Below, piece after piece: positions 36,715-49,300 of a stretch of DNA of 64,000 nucleotides. Below the pieces are notes generated by a model. That model saw only the letters and a program-made list of their open reading frames with translations, was not told the DNA's origin and did no database searches. Numbering within the stretch: position 1 is the first letter of the stretch; each line of letters begins with the position of its first letter. Location: assembly GCA_003508835.1 (NCBI GenBank), contig PUFA01000072.1, forward strand, positions 3,260,501 to 3,324,500, given 5' to 3'. Origin of the DNA: Eonycteris spelaea (taxonomy: Eukaryota > Chordata > Mammalia > Chiroptera > Pteropodidae). Made by a program: the position numbers and the translations under genes.

Positions 36715-37350
36715 GATTAATTAAAAACAATAGATCGGACCTAGCCAAAACCATCTTGAAAAGTAAGAGTAAATTTGGAGGACTCACACTTCCCAATTTC
36801 AAAACTTAATACAGAACTATAATAATCAAAATAGTATGACACTGGCAAAAAATCGACATACAGATCAGTGGAAGAGAATCGAAAGTCCAACAACAACGAC
36901 AACAAAACAAACCCTTACATTTTTGGTCAACTGATTTTCAGCAAGGGTTCCAAGGGAAAGATAGAATGTTACTGTGATAACTGTAATCCACAGGCGAGCC
37001 TGCAGTTGGAGTCCTTCCCATGCTGTTCACACGTTAACTCAGACGGATCACAGACCTAAATAACAGAGCTAAAACCACAATGAAGCTCTTAGAAGAAAAC
37101 ATTTATTTACACTGCTTTAAAATTCTTCAGAAATCTTCTTAGAAGAAGGCGTTAATCTGTGTGCCTTGGGGCTAGGTAAGAGGTGTTTTTAGTTATGACA
37201 CCAAAAAAAGCAGCAGAAGAAAGAAATAGGTGAACTGCACTTCATCAAAATGTGACACTTTGCACTTCAAAAGGCACCATTAAGAAACTCAAAAATGCAA
37301 ACCATGGAATCAGAGAAAATATTTGCACATCATTTACCTAAGAACCTTTT
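36715..37350 (+). repeat. L1 ORF2 3' end, sense, degraded
   Basis: The blocks GCCAAAACCATCTTGAAAAG, AGGACTCACACTTCCCAATTTC, AACTTAATACAGAACTATAATAATC, GACATACAGATCAGTGG, TTTGGTCAACTGATTTTCAGCAAGGG and AAACCATGGAATCAGAGAAAATATTTGC follow the L1 ORF2 C-terminal order. Frameshifts and stops are present. Confidence 0.88.
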
Positions 37351-37384
37351 TTTAGAAGGACACATTTTTTTCTGGAAAAGCTCC

Positions 37385-37465
37385 ATGAGGAAAAGAGAGG
37401 ACTTTGTCCTATGTGCCATGTGACAGTGCCTGTCACATAGTAGGTGCTCAGTACGTTTATTTACG
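37385..37465 (+). repeat. L2/MIR 3' tip
   Basis: It contains GACAGTGCCTGTCACATAGTAGGTGCTCAGTACG, the typical L2 3' end. Confidence 0.75.
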
Positions 37466-38374
37466 ACTAAAAGAAATGGTATAGTGTGATGATACATTAG
37501 CTATTTATAGTGTCAGATGAAACGTGGCGTCAGCTCTGCAGGACCCGGCACCTTCAGAAGAATGGTTTTTGTAAAGAAAGAAAGGCCGGAAGAAATCCCA
37601 CATCCACCTGCAGGCCTTCTGTTATCATTCGTATCGTTTCACTGTGATAAAAGCCACTTCAGCCTCCTAAAACTGGACGTTGACCCAGAAAGAGAGCGCC
37701 GCCAGCGGCCTTCGCGCCTCGGCGTGGGCAGCTGTGGGGAGGAGCCGCAGGCCGCGCAGGGAGCACATTTAGTTTGAAAGCTCAGGTGCCTGTGTTTTTC
37801 GAAAATGTTTGCAATTCCGATTGCAAAGCATGGTGGGAGAAGGGAAGTTGTTGAATCAGTGTCATCTTTGTGTCTGTCAAAATTATCAGTTGTACGATGG
37901 GTCAGGTGAACAATTAGACAAAATGAAGACCACAGCGGTATTACAGACAGGCAACACCAAGGGGACCATTTGGCTGCCCATTTAAAAGACTGTGCTTTCC
38001 TGTTTCTGTTCTGCCAGACGTACTCTCTTGCATAACCGTGTTTCAGAAATCAACCGTTTGCCAATGGTTTCAGTTCAGAACCCAAAAACGCAAGAGTAAA
38101 CAACTCCGAAATGATCAAATACCACCAACTCGATTGCATCCGGCCATGGCATATGTTGCCCCAAACCGTTTCTGTTTGGTCGTAGAGAAGGTGCTTTTGA
38201 ATTTATACCTGATCTAGGTATGTTTCATAGTAACAGAATTATATCCTTCAGAATAATCAAACCACATTGTAAAGGTCTGCTTTCAGAGAATATGCTAAGC
38301 CACCTAATTTTGTCCGTCCCACAGGCCCCCAGGAGTGGGGACATGGGGTGGTATTTGCTATGAGCTCTGCACTG

Positions 38375-38560
38375 GCCATTCCTGTGGGTCATTTCATGTC
38401 ATCCTCACAGCCTCGGAAGTAGCTGCCATTAACCCTATTTCTCAGCTGAGGCATCAAGAACTTAAGTAACTTCCCTAGAGCCATAAAGGTCAAGCCAGGA
38501 CCAAGTTGAACCCAAGTCGGCCTGACTCCAGGTGAAGCCCGGGCCCTGTCCACTGCAAAA
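38375..38560 (-). repeat. MIR SINE (reverse)
   Basis: Reverse MIR with CATCCTCACAGCCTCGGAAG, CTATTTCTCAGCTGAGGCATC, CTTAAGTAACTTCCCTAGAG and GCCTGACTCCAGGTG blocks. Confidence 0.85.
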
Positions 38561-38629
38561 CGTCGTCTCTCCAACCCCAGGGAATCCCCAGGGTGGTCTG
38601 AGGTTTCTGGAAAGCAGCCATTTTCTTTC

Positions 38630-39140
38630 CACTCACTCATCCGCTCATTAAGCAGCCAGTGAATACCAGCTCCACACCCAGCCCTGAGGAAGAAACCAGG
38701 GGTTCATCGATGAGTGAACATCAACCTTGCCCCCAAAGAGCTTTCAGGTTCGGGGGAGAGATGTGAAGACAAATGCTCACGAGGCCTGTGAGACGTGCTA
38801 ATGGTGGAGTAGAGGGGGGCCACCGACCTTGCCTAGGGTCGGAGGCAGTGAGCAGCTGGGGCGGAGGCAGAGAATTCAGTGGACGAGGTGACATTTGAAG
38901 TGAATAGTGGAGGATGGATGGGAGACAGTTAGCCAGCCGTTCCAAAGAGATGTCCTGTGCCGAAGGGCAAAAGCGTATGAAAGACACGGGGTAGAAGGTG
39001 TGACGGCGGGAGGGCGTGAGAGAGAGGAAGCCGCAAAGAGAGGCCGGGCGCCATCAGAATGGCTCTGCCGTGAGAGTCTGAACTTGATTCTCTAGTCTCT
39101 GATGGGCTTTCAATAGGGATGTGATGGTATCAGATGTAAA
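38630..39140 (-). repeat. L2 LINE 3' region (reverse)
   Basis: Reverse L2: CAGCCCTGAGGAAG, CCTTGCCCCCAAAGAGC, GAGGTGACATTTGAAGTG, CCGTTCCAAAGAGATG and GAACTTGATTCTCTAG... GGGATGTGATGGTATCAG. It lies directly after a reverse MIR and ends about 150 bases before a CEP112 exon. Confidence 0.7.
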
Positions 39141-39296
39141 GACAAAAACAAAAAAACCCACAGCATTGATATTCAGCAAATCCTCTGAGTTTTCTCTAAG
39201 GAATCATCTGAATTTAAATAAAGTCCTACTATAAATTTTCACATTATTGCCATGCTAGCCACATTCATCTCTTCTCATACAAGGTGTCTTTTCTAG

Positions 39297-39361
39297 GTTA
39301 ACTTCTTGCAAAAGAGAGCATCCGTCCTTCAAGAAGAGCTGACCTCATACCAAGGCAGAAG
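39297..39361 (+). CDS. CEP112: CEP112 last substantial coding exon
   Basis: This is a 65-bp exon with acceptor TTTTCTAG at 39,289-39,296 and donor GTACAT at 39,362. It encodes VNFLQKRASVLQEELTSYQG-R and ends with two bases (AG) of a split codon. Joined to the exon at 40,181, this codon becomes AGG (Arg), followed at once by TAA. The protein thus ends QGRR, as I recall for mammalian CEP112. If the donor were not used, translation would read on as Arg-Tyr-Ile-Pro and stop at TGA (39,374-39,376), so intron retention would change the tail by only a few residues. The exon continues the coiled coil. Confidence 0.9.
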
Positions 39362-40180
39362 GTACATCCCTTGATCAGAATGCCTTCTGGTCAGTTTGTA
39401 TTGTTTTACACCTGTGAGTCTCCTGGTTTGACGTTAGTCTTGATTAAAATTCTTAAACATAACATCAATTTTTAAAGGCTCCTTTTTAACAAACAGCCTG
39501 TCTTTGAGAAGTCTCCCACCTCTTAGACTCACAGTGCTTTAGTCAGTACGATCAGAATGAGATGAGAGGATCCACAGGCACCTGGCAAGTCCAGGCCACA
39601 CCTGCACAGTCAGGACAAGACGTTGTCTTGAAGCCCAGTTGCAGGATTAAGGAGACAGTGTCTTCCTTTTAAGATAGTGAAATGATGCAATTCTTAATAT
39701 GGTAGCCCACATCTCCAAAGTCGTGTGTCCCCGGGAGGTTTGGAATGGTTACAGATGTTCTCCAGAACAACACAGATTAACAGCTCAGTGATACCGCCAC
39801 GTTCGCCACGACGTCTGAGCCCCCAGCGTGTGCCTCTCGGGGATACATGGGACCTTTTCACCAAAGGTTCCCAGAGACATCGCCGACACAGGTGATCTTT
39901 ACCAGCCCCGATTCAGTCAAATAGCCTTCCTTTTAGTGTAGTGAAAGTCAGAACCACTTATTTGGCACTAAATTAAAAGTAAAGACCCTGTAAATCATTC
40001 ACTTTTCAAAAGAGTCTGTTGCCTGCTGTAGATAGGATTTGATCCCCTATAGGCACAAGTGATGAAATTCTGATATCAAACATTCTTTTTAACCTCTCTC
40101 CAACTCCTCTTGAATTAGAACATATTTTATGACCGACATGACACCCAGAGAAAGTCGTAACTGAGGTTTTTGATTTTCAG
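39362..40180 (+). other. CEP112: CEP112 last intron (819 bp)
   Basis: A GT...AG intron that splits the final Arg codon. No repeat or other feature is recognised. Confidence 0.75.
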
Positions 40181-40184
40181 GTAA
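40181..40184 (+). CDS. CEP112: CEP112 terminal codon and stop (split-codon exon)
   Basis: The acceptor TGATTTTCAG ends at 40,180. The exon supplies one G, which completes the final Arg codon, and then the stop TAA at 40,182-40,184. Everything after this in the exon is 3' UTR. The choice of this exon is supported by the phase match (2 + 1), a good polypyrimidine/AG acceptor, and the resulting GRR C-terminus. Confidence 0.82.
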
Positions 40185-40700
40185 CTACATGAGGACACGC
40201 CTGAGTAACGCCAGGGAGTGCAATGGAGTCACCTGCCTGGGCGGCACTGTGGACTTCCAGCAGGTTCGAAGATTTGGAGAGTGAAAAGTAAACTGTGAGA
40301 TCAATGGCATTTTTTTAATACTTAAGTGTAATTAAGATCATAAAAACATTCATCACTCATACACTAATGGGGTGGTTTTATTTGTGTCTGCCTAAGTTAT
40401 TTTTTAACATTCCTTTATTTCTGATTTCCATATTTGTGTGCATATGAGTGTATACTGAGAATTCCGTTTATCGGGAAAAGAAATGATTTCTTACAACATG
40501 CCCAGTTAATGCTTTCGCATAGAATTTTACCAGTTGCGTATGATCAAAATCACGTTTGTAGTATCATATCAGAATTTTTAAAATGTTTACATTGTTTCTG
40601 TGTTCACATTCGTATTTTATTAAAGTATTATTTTGTATTTGTCAATTTTTTTTTTTTTCTTGCACCTTGTTTACTAAAATAAATATGACATATGCGTGGT
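40185..40700 (+). other. CEP112: CEP112 3' untranslated region (end uncertain)
   Basis: This is the sequence after the stop codon of the terminal exon. The first 120 bases are mixed in composition and the rest is AT-rich. Candidate cleavage signals are ATTAAA at 40,619-40,624 and AATAAA at 40,678-40,683, with a further AATAAA at 40,800-40,805. The end given assumes cleavage shortly after 40,683. Transcript data would be needed to fix it. No repeat is recognised here. Confidence 0.55.
40678..40683 (+). promoter_or_regulatory. Candidate polyadenylation signal AATAAA
   Basis: This canonical hexamer lies about 495 bases after the CEP112 stop codon. A variant ATTAAA lies 59 bases upstream (40,619-40,624), and a second AATAAA is at 40,800-40,805. 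A T-rich stretch (40,648-40,659) precedes it. Which of these is used cannot be read from the sequence. Confidence 0.5.
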
Positions 40701-43700
40701 ATTTTTCCCTAGAAAGTACTGACAGTCTCAAATTATACTGTAGGGAAAAATATCTTATGTCATGTCAAAGATCGAATTCATACCTAGTGCGTTATTTAGA
40801 ATAAAAATCACTGGGTCGCCTGATACCAGTCCAAGTACTTGTCATGTTGGTCTCTAATGTGATCCTGGGACAGGCAGAAGGGTGTCGGAATTTCATGTGG
40901 TAGCTATGGTTTTGTTGTTACTCTCTTGTTTCTCTTTGTACGATTGTTGTTTTAATCATAATGTCGACCGACACTTCTTTAAAAAGCCTGAAAACCTAGG
41001 GGTGCGTTGGGAGGATACTGAACGCACTGGCAAGTGGTGGCACAGTGAGCTTGGGTTGGTCCCGTTGTCCTCCTTGAGAAAATCCAGTGTCTGCTCCCCT
41101 ATATGGGGGTGTCAGTCACCTCCCAGATGCCAGCAAGCAGGTAGATGCTGACCGGACAACCCTCACTGGCCCAGGAACTTCTGAACTGCAGTGGATGGAT
41201 GCTCGATATATTTTTTGACTGCATTGTTGTGCGTGCTAGGGGTCCTTTGAGACACTAAAACTCTGGACCGTGGGCGGGTTTGAAATCATCCGGTTTACAG
41301 TAAAAAGGACAGAGCCAAACATTTATTTACACTTCTTCAAAATTATTTTCTCTTTCCCACGCCCAACTCTGTCATTTGCTGCCCAAGGATTAATTGTCCC
41401 CTGTTTGTACTGTAACTGAGACATGGAGATGATAAGGAAGTGACAGGTTTTACAGCCACTTCCAAAGCCAGGGCCAGGATCAGCCTAAACCTGGCTCACA
41501 GTGGGGGGGCCTCATACTCTCCCACTAAATCATCTCTGCCCAGCTACCACTCTGCCTGGTCATGTTCGCCCTGACGCCTCCTCCAGGAGTACAAGTCTCC
41601 GTCTTTTGAGAGCTCGGGTTTTTCTTGCATCTATGATAAATTATAGCCCCGGCTTCAAGAATATTCAGGAAAAAGCAAGATTGTAGCAGATGCTATTAAA
41701 ACCCACCTAACGGATGAGGACAATTGGTGCTCAGTCTGTGATTTAGTACTCGGGAAGGAAAGATTAAGGCCACATGATTAATTTTAAGTACCTCTCTACA
41801 GACCATGAAAAACGGGTTGAAGCTCAACAGATTTCACTAGGAAGGTTATTCGCGGCTTGAAGTGAAAATGCTCTGTGGATTGTAGTGTATGCTGGAATTA
41901 GAACTCCCACTCCAGAATATTTGTTTTCCATGAGTCAGTGTCAGTAGGTGTTTTGGAAAGTTGCCTGCTATTCTTTCTTTGCCTTATTTCAAGGGTTATG
42001 AAATTACAAATACCGGTGAACCTTTGACATTACCCAGATCCTGTTTCTTTTCAGAAGCGTGTCATGTTCGTCTGGGAGTAAACGGACTGAAACTTTAGGT
42101 CAGTTGGATTGTATGGATAGGAATACGTGGCTGACACTAATGTTTTTGTGAATGTTCTCGGATAAAGGAAGAGAGAAAAAAATGCTCTTGGTATGTTTAA
42201 AATTCCTCACTGAATTAAGCAGAGTATAGAAATGGCTACTGAGAGAAGAAGCAAGTGCTCAGGAAATAAATTATGAACATTGTGCCTTATTACAAAATCA
42301 TCTACGATTTCATCCTTTTATCTGGAGGAAGATCAGTTGTTCATCACAGCACCTACCTAATTTAGTTACACTTCGAGCTATTGTTACTGGTGGTGGCTCC
42401 TGAGTCATCCACCTGTAATTGTCAATAGGTAGTTGTGATAAGGCTTTAGGAGGAAGCTGAGCAGAAGGAAAACGGGGGGTCACAGTGTTCTCGGTGTGTG
42501 TTATTATCCAGTTGTGGGGTCGGGCAGGGGAAGGGTTAACGTGAAATTAGCTGTCAGTCATCTGCATATGTCATGGTTTTGTCTGAGTCCACCATCTCTG
42601 CGTCACCAAGCAGCGAGCCATTTCAAGGGTCTGACCCCTGATTTTGCAGCCTCGCCACTCACCAATCAACTCCTCAAGGGTAGCTACCCAGGGCACAAGG
42701 GAGGAAAAGGAGGACTAAGAGAGCGGGAGCAGAGAATGGGTGGACTTGCTTCATAGTTTGTATAAAAGAATTGACTATGACTCAAAGGAAATAGCTCAGA
42801 TTCAGACATTATTCTGTCATGTCACATATTAACAGCGATCGCCTCAGAAACGGGCATATGCTTATAGTGGGGAGCAACCTCGTTAAAGGAATCTGCAGAG
42901 AAAGTGCAGAAGGAAGAAACTGTGAGTTTGAATTAACAATTAACGGCTCTCTTATTGAAGTAACATCACCATCCACAGAAGGCCGTGGCGTTTCAGCTTT
43001 CTTTCTAAGAGGAGAAAGGAAAGGTAAAACATCAAAAATGATGGGAGAAAAGTTTCAGAACACAAGGTCATTTTAATTCATGGTTTCCTTAAAAGAGCTA
43101 TCTCTTCTCAGCTTTCATATTTTGTTCAGAAAGGTCGTCTCTTTTAAGCCTCGTCATTAAAGACAGTTTGTTCTTTAAAGTGAATTATCAAAGGGTGTAG
43201 AAATTGCAAGTTACTGAAACTAAAATGCATGATCAATTTTAAGTCTGCTAACTAAAGCTTACTTAAAATTGGATGTGCTTTTGTCCTGGCAGACCCTTTG
43301 ATAAAACCAGGAAAAGATACATGGTTGGTCAATTCAAAGTAGGAAAAGAAGGTAATTAGATAAAACTTTTTTTTTTTCAACTCTTGAAGTGGTCCTCGGA
43401 TGTGGAGACTTGATTAGGAAGCTGTGGCATGAGCTGTAATAGTATTTGAAAAGTAAAAATTTATATCCGAGATTTTGACCTGTATCAACATCCGTCACTG
43501 TGTTGGTTTAAGAACTGAATTAAATTTCGGATCATATTATTTATCTCTCATGTGGAGGAAGAGAAATGGCATTTGTAACATAAGACCGAAGGAATTTTAA
43601 AATCTGGATCCCTCACCAGTATCTAGTTCAGGTGAAAATTCTTCCAGACATTTTAGTTGTAAACGAAGGTTTCCATCAGGCAAATGTGTTAAAGCCGAAG

Positions 43701-44244
43701 ACCCGAGATGTTGCTGTAGATTCTGCTGTTTTTCGAACAGAACTTAGTCTAGACGTCAGGCTAATAAACGCTCCTATATCCTCTTCGGGAGCCTAGCGTT
43801 TAAGAGACGCCTCATGGAAAACAGGTCGTCGGACACAAAGACTTGATCACCAAGCAGAGGGAGAGGGCTACCTAGTGAGAAGCTGGTCTGTTGAATTAGC
43901 TAAAATGCAGCGGCGTGGGAGGGGCCATTCTGTCCACACCCCTTTACTCCAGCTAGAAGGAGAAACGAGTTGTGTAGGAGTTGGTAGGAGGAGTCAGCCC
44001 GTTAGCATTGTTTCCGGAGACAATTCTCTTCACCCGCCTGGGCCTCACTTGTCTAATCTAGAACAGAGAGGGGCACGATGACGACGCCGGTATTTCCCAC
44101 ACTGTGCGGCTTCGATCCTCTAATTCAGTGTTTCCCAAACCAGCGTTCCGTCGCTCCTCCTCTGCACGATTCGTCCTGACGTAGTCCGTCCCATGCAGGA
44201 AACGCGGCACGCTACATCCGCTTCCTGGAAATTCACACTTAGAT

Positions 44245-44305
44245 CACTCCGTCATTCCTTCAGTTAACAAATAGTTATTGATCGCCTACTATGTGCTAGA
44301 TAGCA
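44245..44305 (-). repeat. MIR/L2 tip (reverse)
   Basis: It contains AACAAATAGTTATTGATCGCCTACTATGTGCTAG. Confidence 0.7.
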
Positions 44306-44309
44306 CATG

Positions 44310-44650
44310 GACCCCCTCCAAATTGAGTGGCTTAAAACAGTAATTTGTCATCTTTTGGTCCGGAAGGTTGGCCAGGCTCAGCTAGGCCATTGTCATTTGG
44401 GTTTCAAGCAGCTGCAAGTCAGATGTTGGCTGAGCTACCGTCACAGGAGGCTCCATGGGCTCGAGCCACGATGGCTCACTCACAGCTGTGAGCAACCTCA
44501 ACAGCAGGCCCCACAGAGACGAGACGTGAAAGCCACCAGCCGCATAGACCTGAGCCCAGCCATGGCTCAGCGTCACTTTGCTGTATTTGTCAGAGACAGC
44601 GCCCACCAGAGGCAGAGGCAGAGGCAGAGGACATAGGCCCAGCAATGCCA
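44310..44650 (+). repeat. Ancient interspersed repeat, family not named
   Basis: The pattern TTGAGTGGCTTAAAACAGTAATTTGTCATC, then GTTGGCCAGGCTCAGC and CGATGGCTCACTCAC matches a repeat seen at many mammalian loci. I cannot name the family. It ends in a (CAGAGG)n tract at 44,608-44,630. Confidence 0.5.
44608..44630 (+). repeat. (CAGAGG)n short tandem repeat
   Basis: About four units of a hexamer. Confidence 0.85.
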
Positions 44651-46156
44651 CAGGACCTGTGCCCATCTCTAATCTGCCACACCCTGTGCTAAAGAAACCT
44701 CTCTGAATCTTCAGCCTGGACTCTCTCCTAGCACAATTTGACCCGTGAACTAGTTTTTCTGTGGTCCACCTATTTTATTGTACAGAGTTCTGTGAAATAC
44801 TGATTCGAGGAGCCCAAATCTAGGTGATTGCTAAAAAGTGGCTTCCTCTGCAAAATCCTGTTAATCTGTGTTGTGTACGGTCACAGGTTAAATGAACCCC
44901 AAGTTAGGGATTTCAGTAAGGCCATTTCTTCCTCTGCAATTGCTTTGAAAGGTGGTAGCAACCACAGCCACGTGTTCCTTTCATCTCTTCTATGTGCGGG
45001 GCTTGGGGTGTGTTGTTTATCGTAATTATCTTAGCAAGTGTATTATTATAAAGGTCCACCAAAACCCATACCCTGTGCTTAGCATGGTTTTTTCTTCTTT
45101 CGTGGAAATATCAGGCACACGGAAGGATGTGAACTTGATGAGCCTGTGAGGGAAAATTTCCTGAACCACAGAACACTTAAAAACTATTCAGCTAAGCAGA
45201 GCATAATCATCCAGATAAACAAATGAATCAGCCTCCTAATTGCCCCGTTAGCTTTCTCACGGCTGCTGAGTTATCTCTATCTGTGCCACTTAGCCCGGCC
45301 CCTGTGCCTCATGATTCTCAACTCTCAGCTTAAACCTGGATGCAAGATGTAAACATGTAAAGGAAGCTCTGGCCACCATTGCATTGTCCAGCTCTTCGAT
45401 TCGTACTGAACGCTGCCGATGAGTGCACGGTCACCCCAACCTGGTGATCAGCGTGTGTTTTGAAAACATCAAAGCAGGTTGTTTGACTGGAGTTCAGCTC
45501 TGTTCAGCCAGCAGAGCCTGACAGTCGAAGGGTAAAAGGAAAATAGAAAAGACATCGTTTCCCTAGGAAGAGGAAGTATTTTCCTAACAAGGTGGAAGAG
45601 AGTCCTGAGAATAGTACACTTTTTGCAGAAATATCTTGACATCGACTGAGATTTCTGAAAAGCGAGCTTGCATTTCCCAGCCTTGCTCCACGCGCCGACC
45701 GAAGCTGTCATTTACCTGACATCCGCCCCCACGTTGCTCTTCAAGTTAGGCGTAAGCTCGGTTCCAGTCCAGTTTCCCTTGAACGCTTTCGTTTTTCCCA
45801 GCTACTGCCGTGTCACAATCCTGTGTGAAATCCTTTCCAGAACTGATAACTTGGCCCATGACATATCATTGTGTTTGCAATAAAAATATTTATCCAAGCC
45901 AGGCGCGGTGGTTCCCTGGAGGAGCCCGGGCGGGATGGCCTCGTCGCGTCCCCACCTGGTCCCTCACAGAGTTAAGGATCTGCCGTCAGTGCCCCGCCTA
46001 GCATGATCCTTCCGAGGACAGCGTCAGGGAGCCTTCCTTTGACTGAGTTCCCACTGTGTTATCTGATTTTCTTCTGGAGTATTTTTATTTACGCTTTCGG
46101 GCCTGTGAATTTGGAAACTCCTAGCATACAAATCAGGTGGATTAAGAGGATTCTTT

Positions 46157-46177
46157 AAAAAAAAAAAAAAAAAAAAA
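46157..46177 (+). repeat. Poly(A) run, 21 bases
   Basis: A pure A run with no recognised retroposed body upstream. Confidence 0.9.
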
Positions 46178-46439
46178 GCTTTTCTACATCTTTTTTGGAG
46201 TGTATGTGTGTATTTTTTTTTTTACCAGGCTAATTAAGATAGTAAAACTAAGTAGACCTCCTACTGCTGGTCCCTGCTATTAGGTGCTTTGCCTGAAACC
46301 ATGTAATGTTCACGCTCTCTGCCTTTTTATTGGTGGGGGAGAAAGATTAATTGTAATTATTGTTCTCTCTGTGATACCACTTCTAACGTATGAGGAGCAT
46401 TTTGACTTCAAGCAAACTAGAAATTGAACTCAGCTCTTC

Positions 46440-46880
46440 AAAACTTGAATAAATTTGCTCCAAAACTGAATATCCTGCAGACCTTTGCCGAATACCTCGT
46501 CTGAGCCTGGGACTGTGAGATGTACAAAGACCTGCTCCTTGCCTCTAAAGAGTTTGTGATCCATGAGGGAAAATAAGACATACATAGAAAAGAAAAGAGA
46601 AAAGAAAAGAAAAAAAACAATAATACAAGAGCACGTGATTTTCGTATAGCAGAAATGCCAAACATAGTGGGAATTCCAAAGAAGTCGCAACATTTTGAAA
46701 TCGATTCTCATAGCAGAAGGTGACATTTAAGCTGGACGTTGGAATACGAGTAGGATTTCAGTAGGTAGAAATGTGGGAATGGCATTCTGGATGGAGCTGC
46801 AGAGCCAGTAGAGTCTCTCAGATCACCTCGATCGGAGCATACTGTGAGAAACAAGGTGTGAGAGGTGTAAAAGGTGTTTT
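46440..46880 (-). repeat. L2 LINE fragment (reverse)
   Basis: It contains CTCCTTGCCTCTAAAGAGTTTGTGATC, then AGAAGGTGACATTTAAGCTGGACG and GGAATGGCATTCTGGATGGAG, in reverse L2 order. It is interrupted by an AAAAG-rich tract at 46,586-46,619. Confidence 0.65.
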
Positions 46881-47129
46881 GGAGTCAGATTATGGAAGTC
46901 AAAGGGAACTAAATTCACGGGCCACCTGCAGCACCTGCGAGGCCTTGCCATGTGGAGTTAAGGGCTTTGGAGTCAGAGGGATCTGGAGTTGGGCCAGTTG
47001 CTTAGCTTCCCTGAGTCTGTTGCCCTATATTAGAAAATGGAGGAAAAAGTGGAACAAGATCATGAAGATTAAATGAGATAATACATTAAACAAGTCTAAC
47101 GTGCAATACTCATTCAAGACGGGGCAGGG

Positions 47130-47325
47130 ATTTTTATTTTCTGACAATCCTCAATAATTTCCTAAGACGAAGTGCTATTTATATTTGAAGAAACTGAAGC
47201 CAAGAGAAGTTTCGAAATTTGCCCAAGGCTGAGCTTCTAACATATGATGAAAGCAGAAATTGGAACTTATGTCTCTCCAATTCGCCCATTTTTGTTCCTT
47301 TAACCATATTGCGTTGCCCCCATGG
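47130..47325 (-). repeat. MIR SINE (reverse), diverged
   Basis: It contains TTTGAAGAAACTGAAGCCAAGAGAAG, ATTTGCCCAAGGCTGAGC and TATGTCTCTCCAATTC blocks. Confidence 0.6.
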
Positions 47326-49268
47326 ATGAGGAGAGGTTTGGACTTCATCGTATAAGCAGTAGGGGGCGATTAAAGAATTCGGGGCATGGGAGTGACACCC
47401 TCAGAAACTGCTGTAGAGCATTTGCCTGGGAGCAGCATGAAGCCAGGATAGTTTAGGGGAGACAAGAGGCTGGGGGCAGAAAAACCGTTGGGAAATGGGA
47501 ACAAGAGTCTTATAAATTGGACCAAATCCCCAGTGAGAGAAGCATCTCTCTGTGAATGGAAAGTAGGTCACAGATTCAGTAGCTACTGTGGCACCTGAAT
47601 GAATTCGAGATGATTGGGGAAGGGAAAGGAACAAATGCGGGGGCCAAGGTCTCTAGCCTAGAAAGATGTGGGGTACAGATTCGAGCTGGGGGAGAAAGAC
47701 GGGTTTGGGTTTAGACTTGTACTGAGCTTCATCAGGTAACTGGAAACCTGGGTCGACGCCCAGAGGCTTGACAATCAGGAACATCGGGTGAGAGATGTTG
47801 CCGAGACAGCTGAGGATTTCACCAAAAAGGGGGAAAGTTTGGGGAAAACAAAAGAAGAGGAAGAGGCACAGAAGGGGACCAGGAGGAGGTGACACATCAG
47901 GGAAGCTGAAGAAAAGAATTTATAAAAGAGAAGTCGGGGTAAGGAGCGGGCTGCTTGCAGGACGAGACAGGGTGCTTCTGGGATGACTAAGGAAACCCTT
48001 GGGGAGAAAGTCAGGGTGCAGCGAATTAATTCCCCGAGGGTCCAGACAAGGGCGCGGCGGCCCCCAGACGTATCTCCTCCTCTGATTCTAGATACCAGTT
48101 TGCAGTTGACAGCGGTTCTACCAGACGCCAGCCCCCGAGCGCGCTGGAGCTCTGCGGGCCCGGCGGTGTGACTGAACCCCCTGCGTCGTTCACGGAGGCT
48201 GAGGGAGATGGTTTTGAAAGTTCAGTGATGCTCTCATCCTACAGTCCGCGCCGATTCGTAGTTTTTGCAGAGTTGCTAAATGAACTTAGCCATTTTGCAA
48301 ACTAGCCCTCGGGATAAATCACGATAACAGAATCGATCACCCTGGAGGGACATTCCTCCACATTCACATATTTTCGTTTCTGATCCTTACCGATGTGGAA
48401 ATGATCATTGGTTTTCAGGCATTTTTATTTTTCCAACAACAAAACGTCGACCTGAACTAGGTATTTAGGTAGAACTTGATCACAAAATTACTTTTTTTAA
48501 GGTCCCACAGCCCCCCCCCAAAAAAAGAAAACAATAGTTAAGAAAACCAGACACATGATTGTGGATACTTTTGAGGGTAAAGAAGAGAACATTCAAAACA
48601 GCAGTGGAAGGATGATATGAGGGCTTTAGAAGTGAACACCAGGAGTTGAAACAATCATTATAAAAAGGAATTAAATTTATTACGACTCTGAACAAATAGG
48701 CAAGACTTTCTCATTACATAAAAGCATTTTGATACCCTCGATTTATTTAATATATTTTGTAAGTGTTTACCACAATGTCTAGAAGCCATAAATGTCTTCC
48801 TTTCCTTATTTTTTTTTATAGTTTGGCATCAAAGTGTTCCTTCATGCCAACACTGAAAGCTATTATTAATAGAAACTCAGAAAGAAAATAAGGCAAGACA
48901 TTATAATTCTTTCAAAATAGCTTAGATGATGGGCTAATTTTAGAGGGATAGAGAAAAAATGTTCTTTTTCTACTAAGAAAAATTGAGAACAGGCCATTTG
49001 GTCACTTTATAACCTCCAGCGGGCAAAGGGGAGGGTATAAGTGCTTTAGAGTTGCTGACTATCCTCCAAAGAAGTGACAGAGCATCCCCAATTTAGCGCG
49101 GTGCCCTTGGACTATAGGAGAATTCAGTCAACTCAGGCTGGCCAGACCATGGCTTCCCCATGGTCCCCCACTCGGGATGTCTAGAGATGGTTATGGTGAC
49201 TGATTGTGCCACCATGAACATAGCTTCAGCTTTCTTTGTTATGATGGAATATGCCCCTCCCAACAACC

Positions 49269-49300
49269 AAAAAAAAAAAGAAGAAGAAGAAGAAGAGAGA
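49269..49300 (+). repeat. A-rich (AAG)n microsatellite
   Basis: An A run followed by AAG units. Confidence 0.9.

Larger units (their letters stand above)
35897..39296 (+). other. CEP112: CEP112 intron (3.4 kb)
   Basis: This intron lies between two coding exons. It holds an L1 ORF2 3' fragment (36,715-37,350), an L2 tip (37,385-37,465), a MIR (38,375-38,560) and a minus-strand L2 (38,630-39,140). A short TTTTG repeat lies at 36,058-36,080. I recognise nothing in 36,090-36,710 or 37,470-38,370. Confidence 0.8.

Noticed and set aside
42819..43076. 85-codon frame in the downstream flank
   Set aside because: No domain, no neighbouring exon and no coding bias that I can see. Such short frames are expected by chance.
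45898..45945. GCCAGGCGCGGTGG resembling the start of 7SL RNA or Alu
   Set aside because: Similarity stops after about 14 bases and no Alu or 7SL body or A-tail follows. Not enough for a call.
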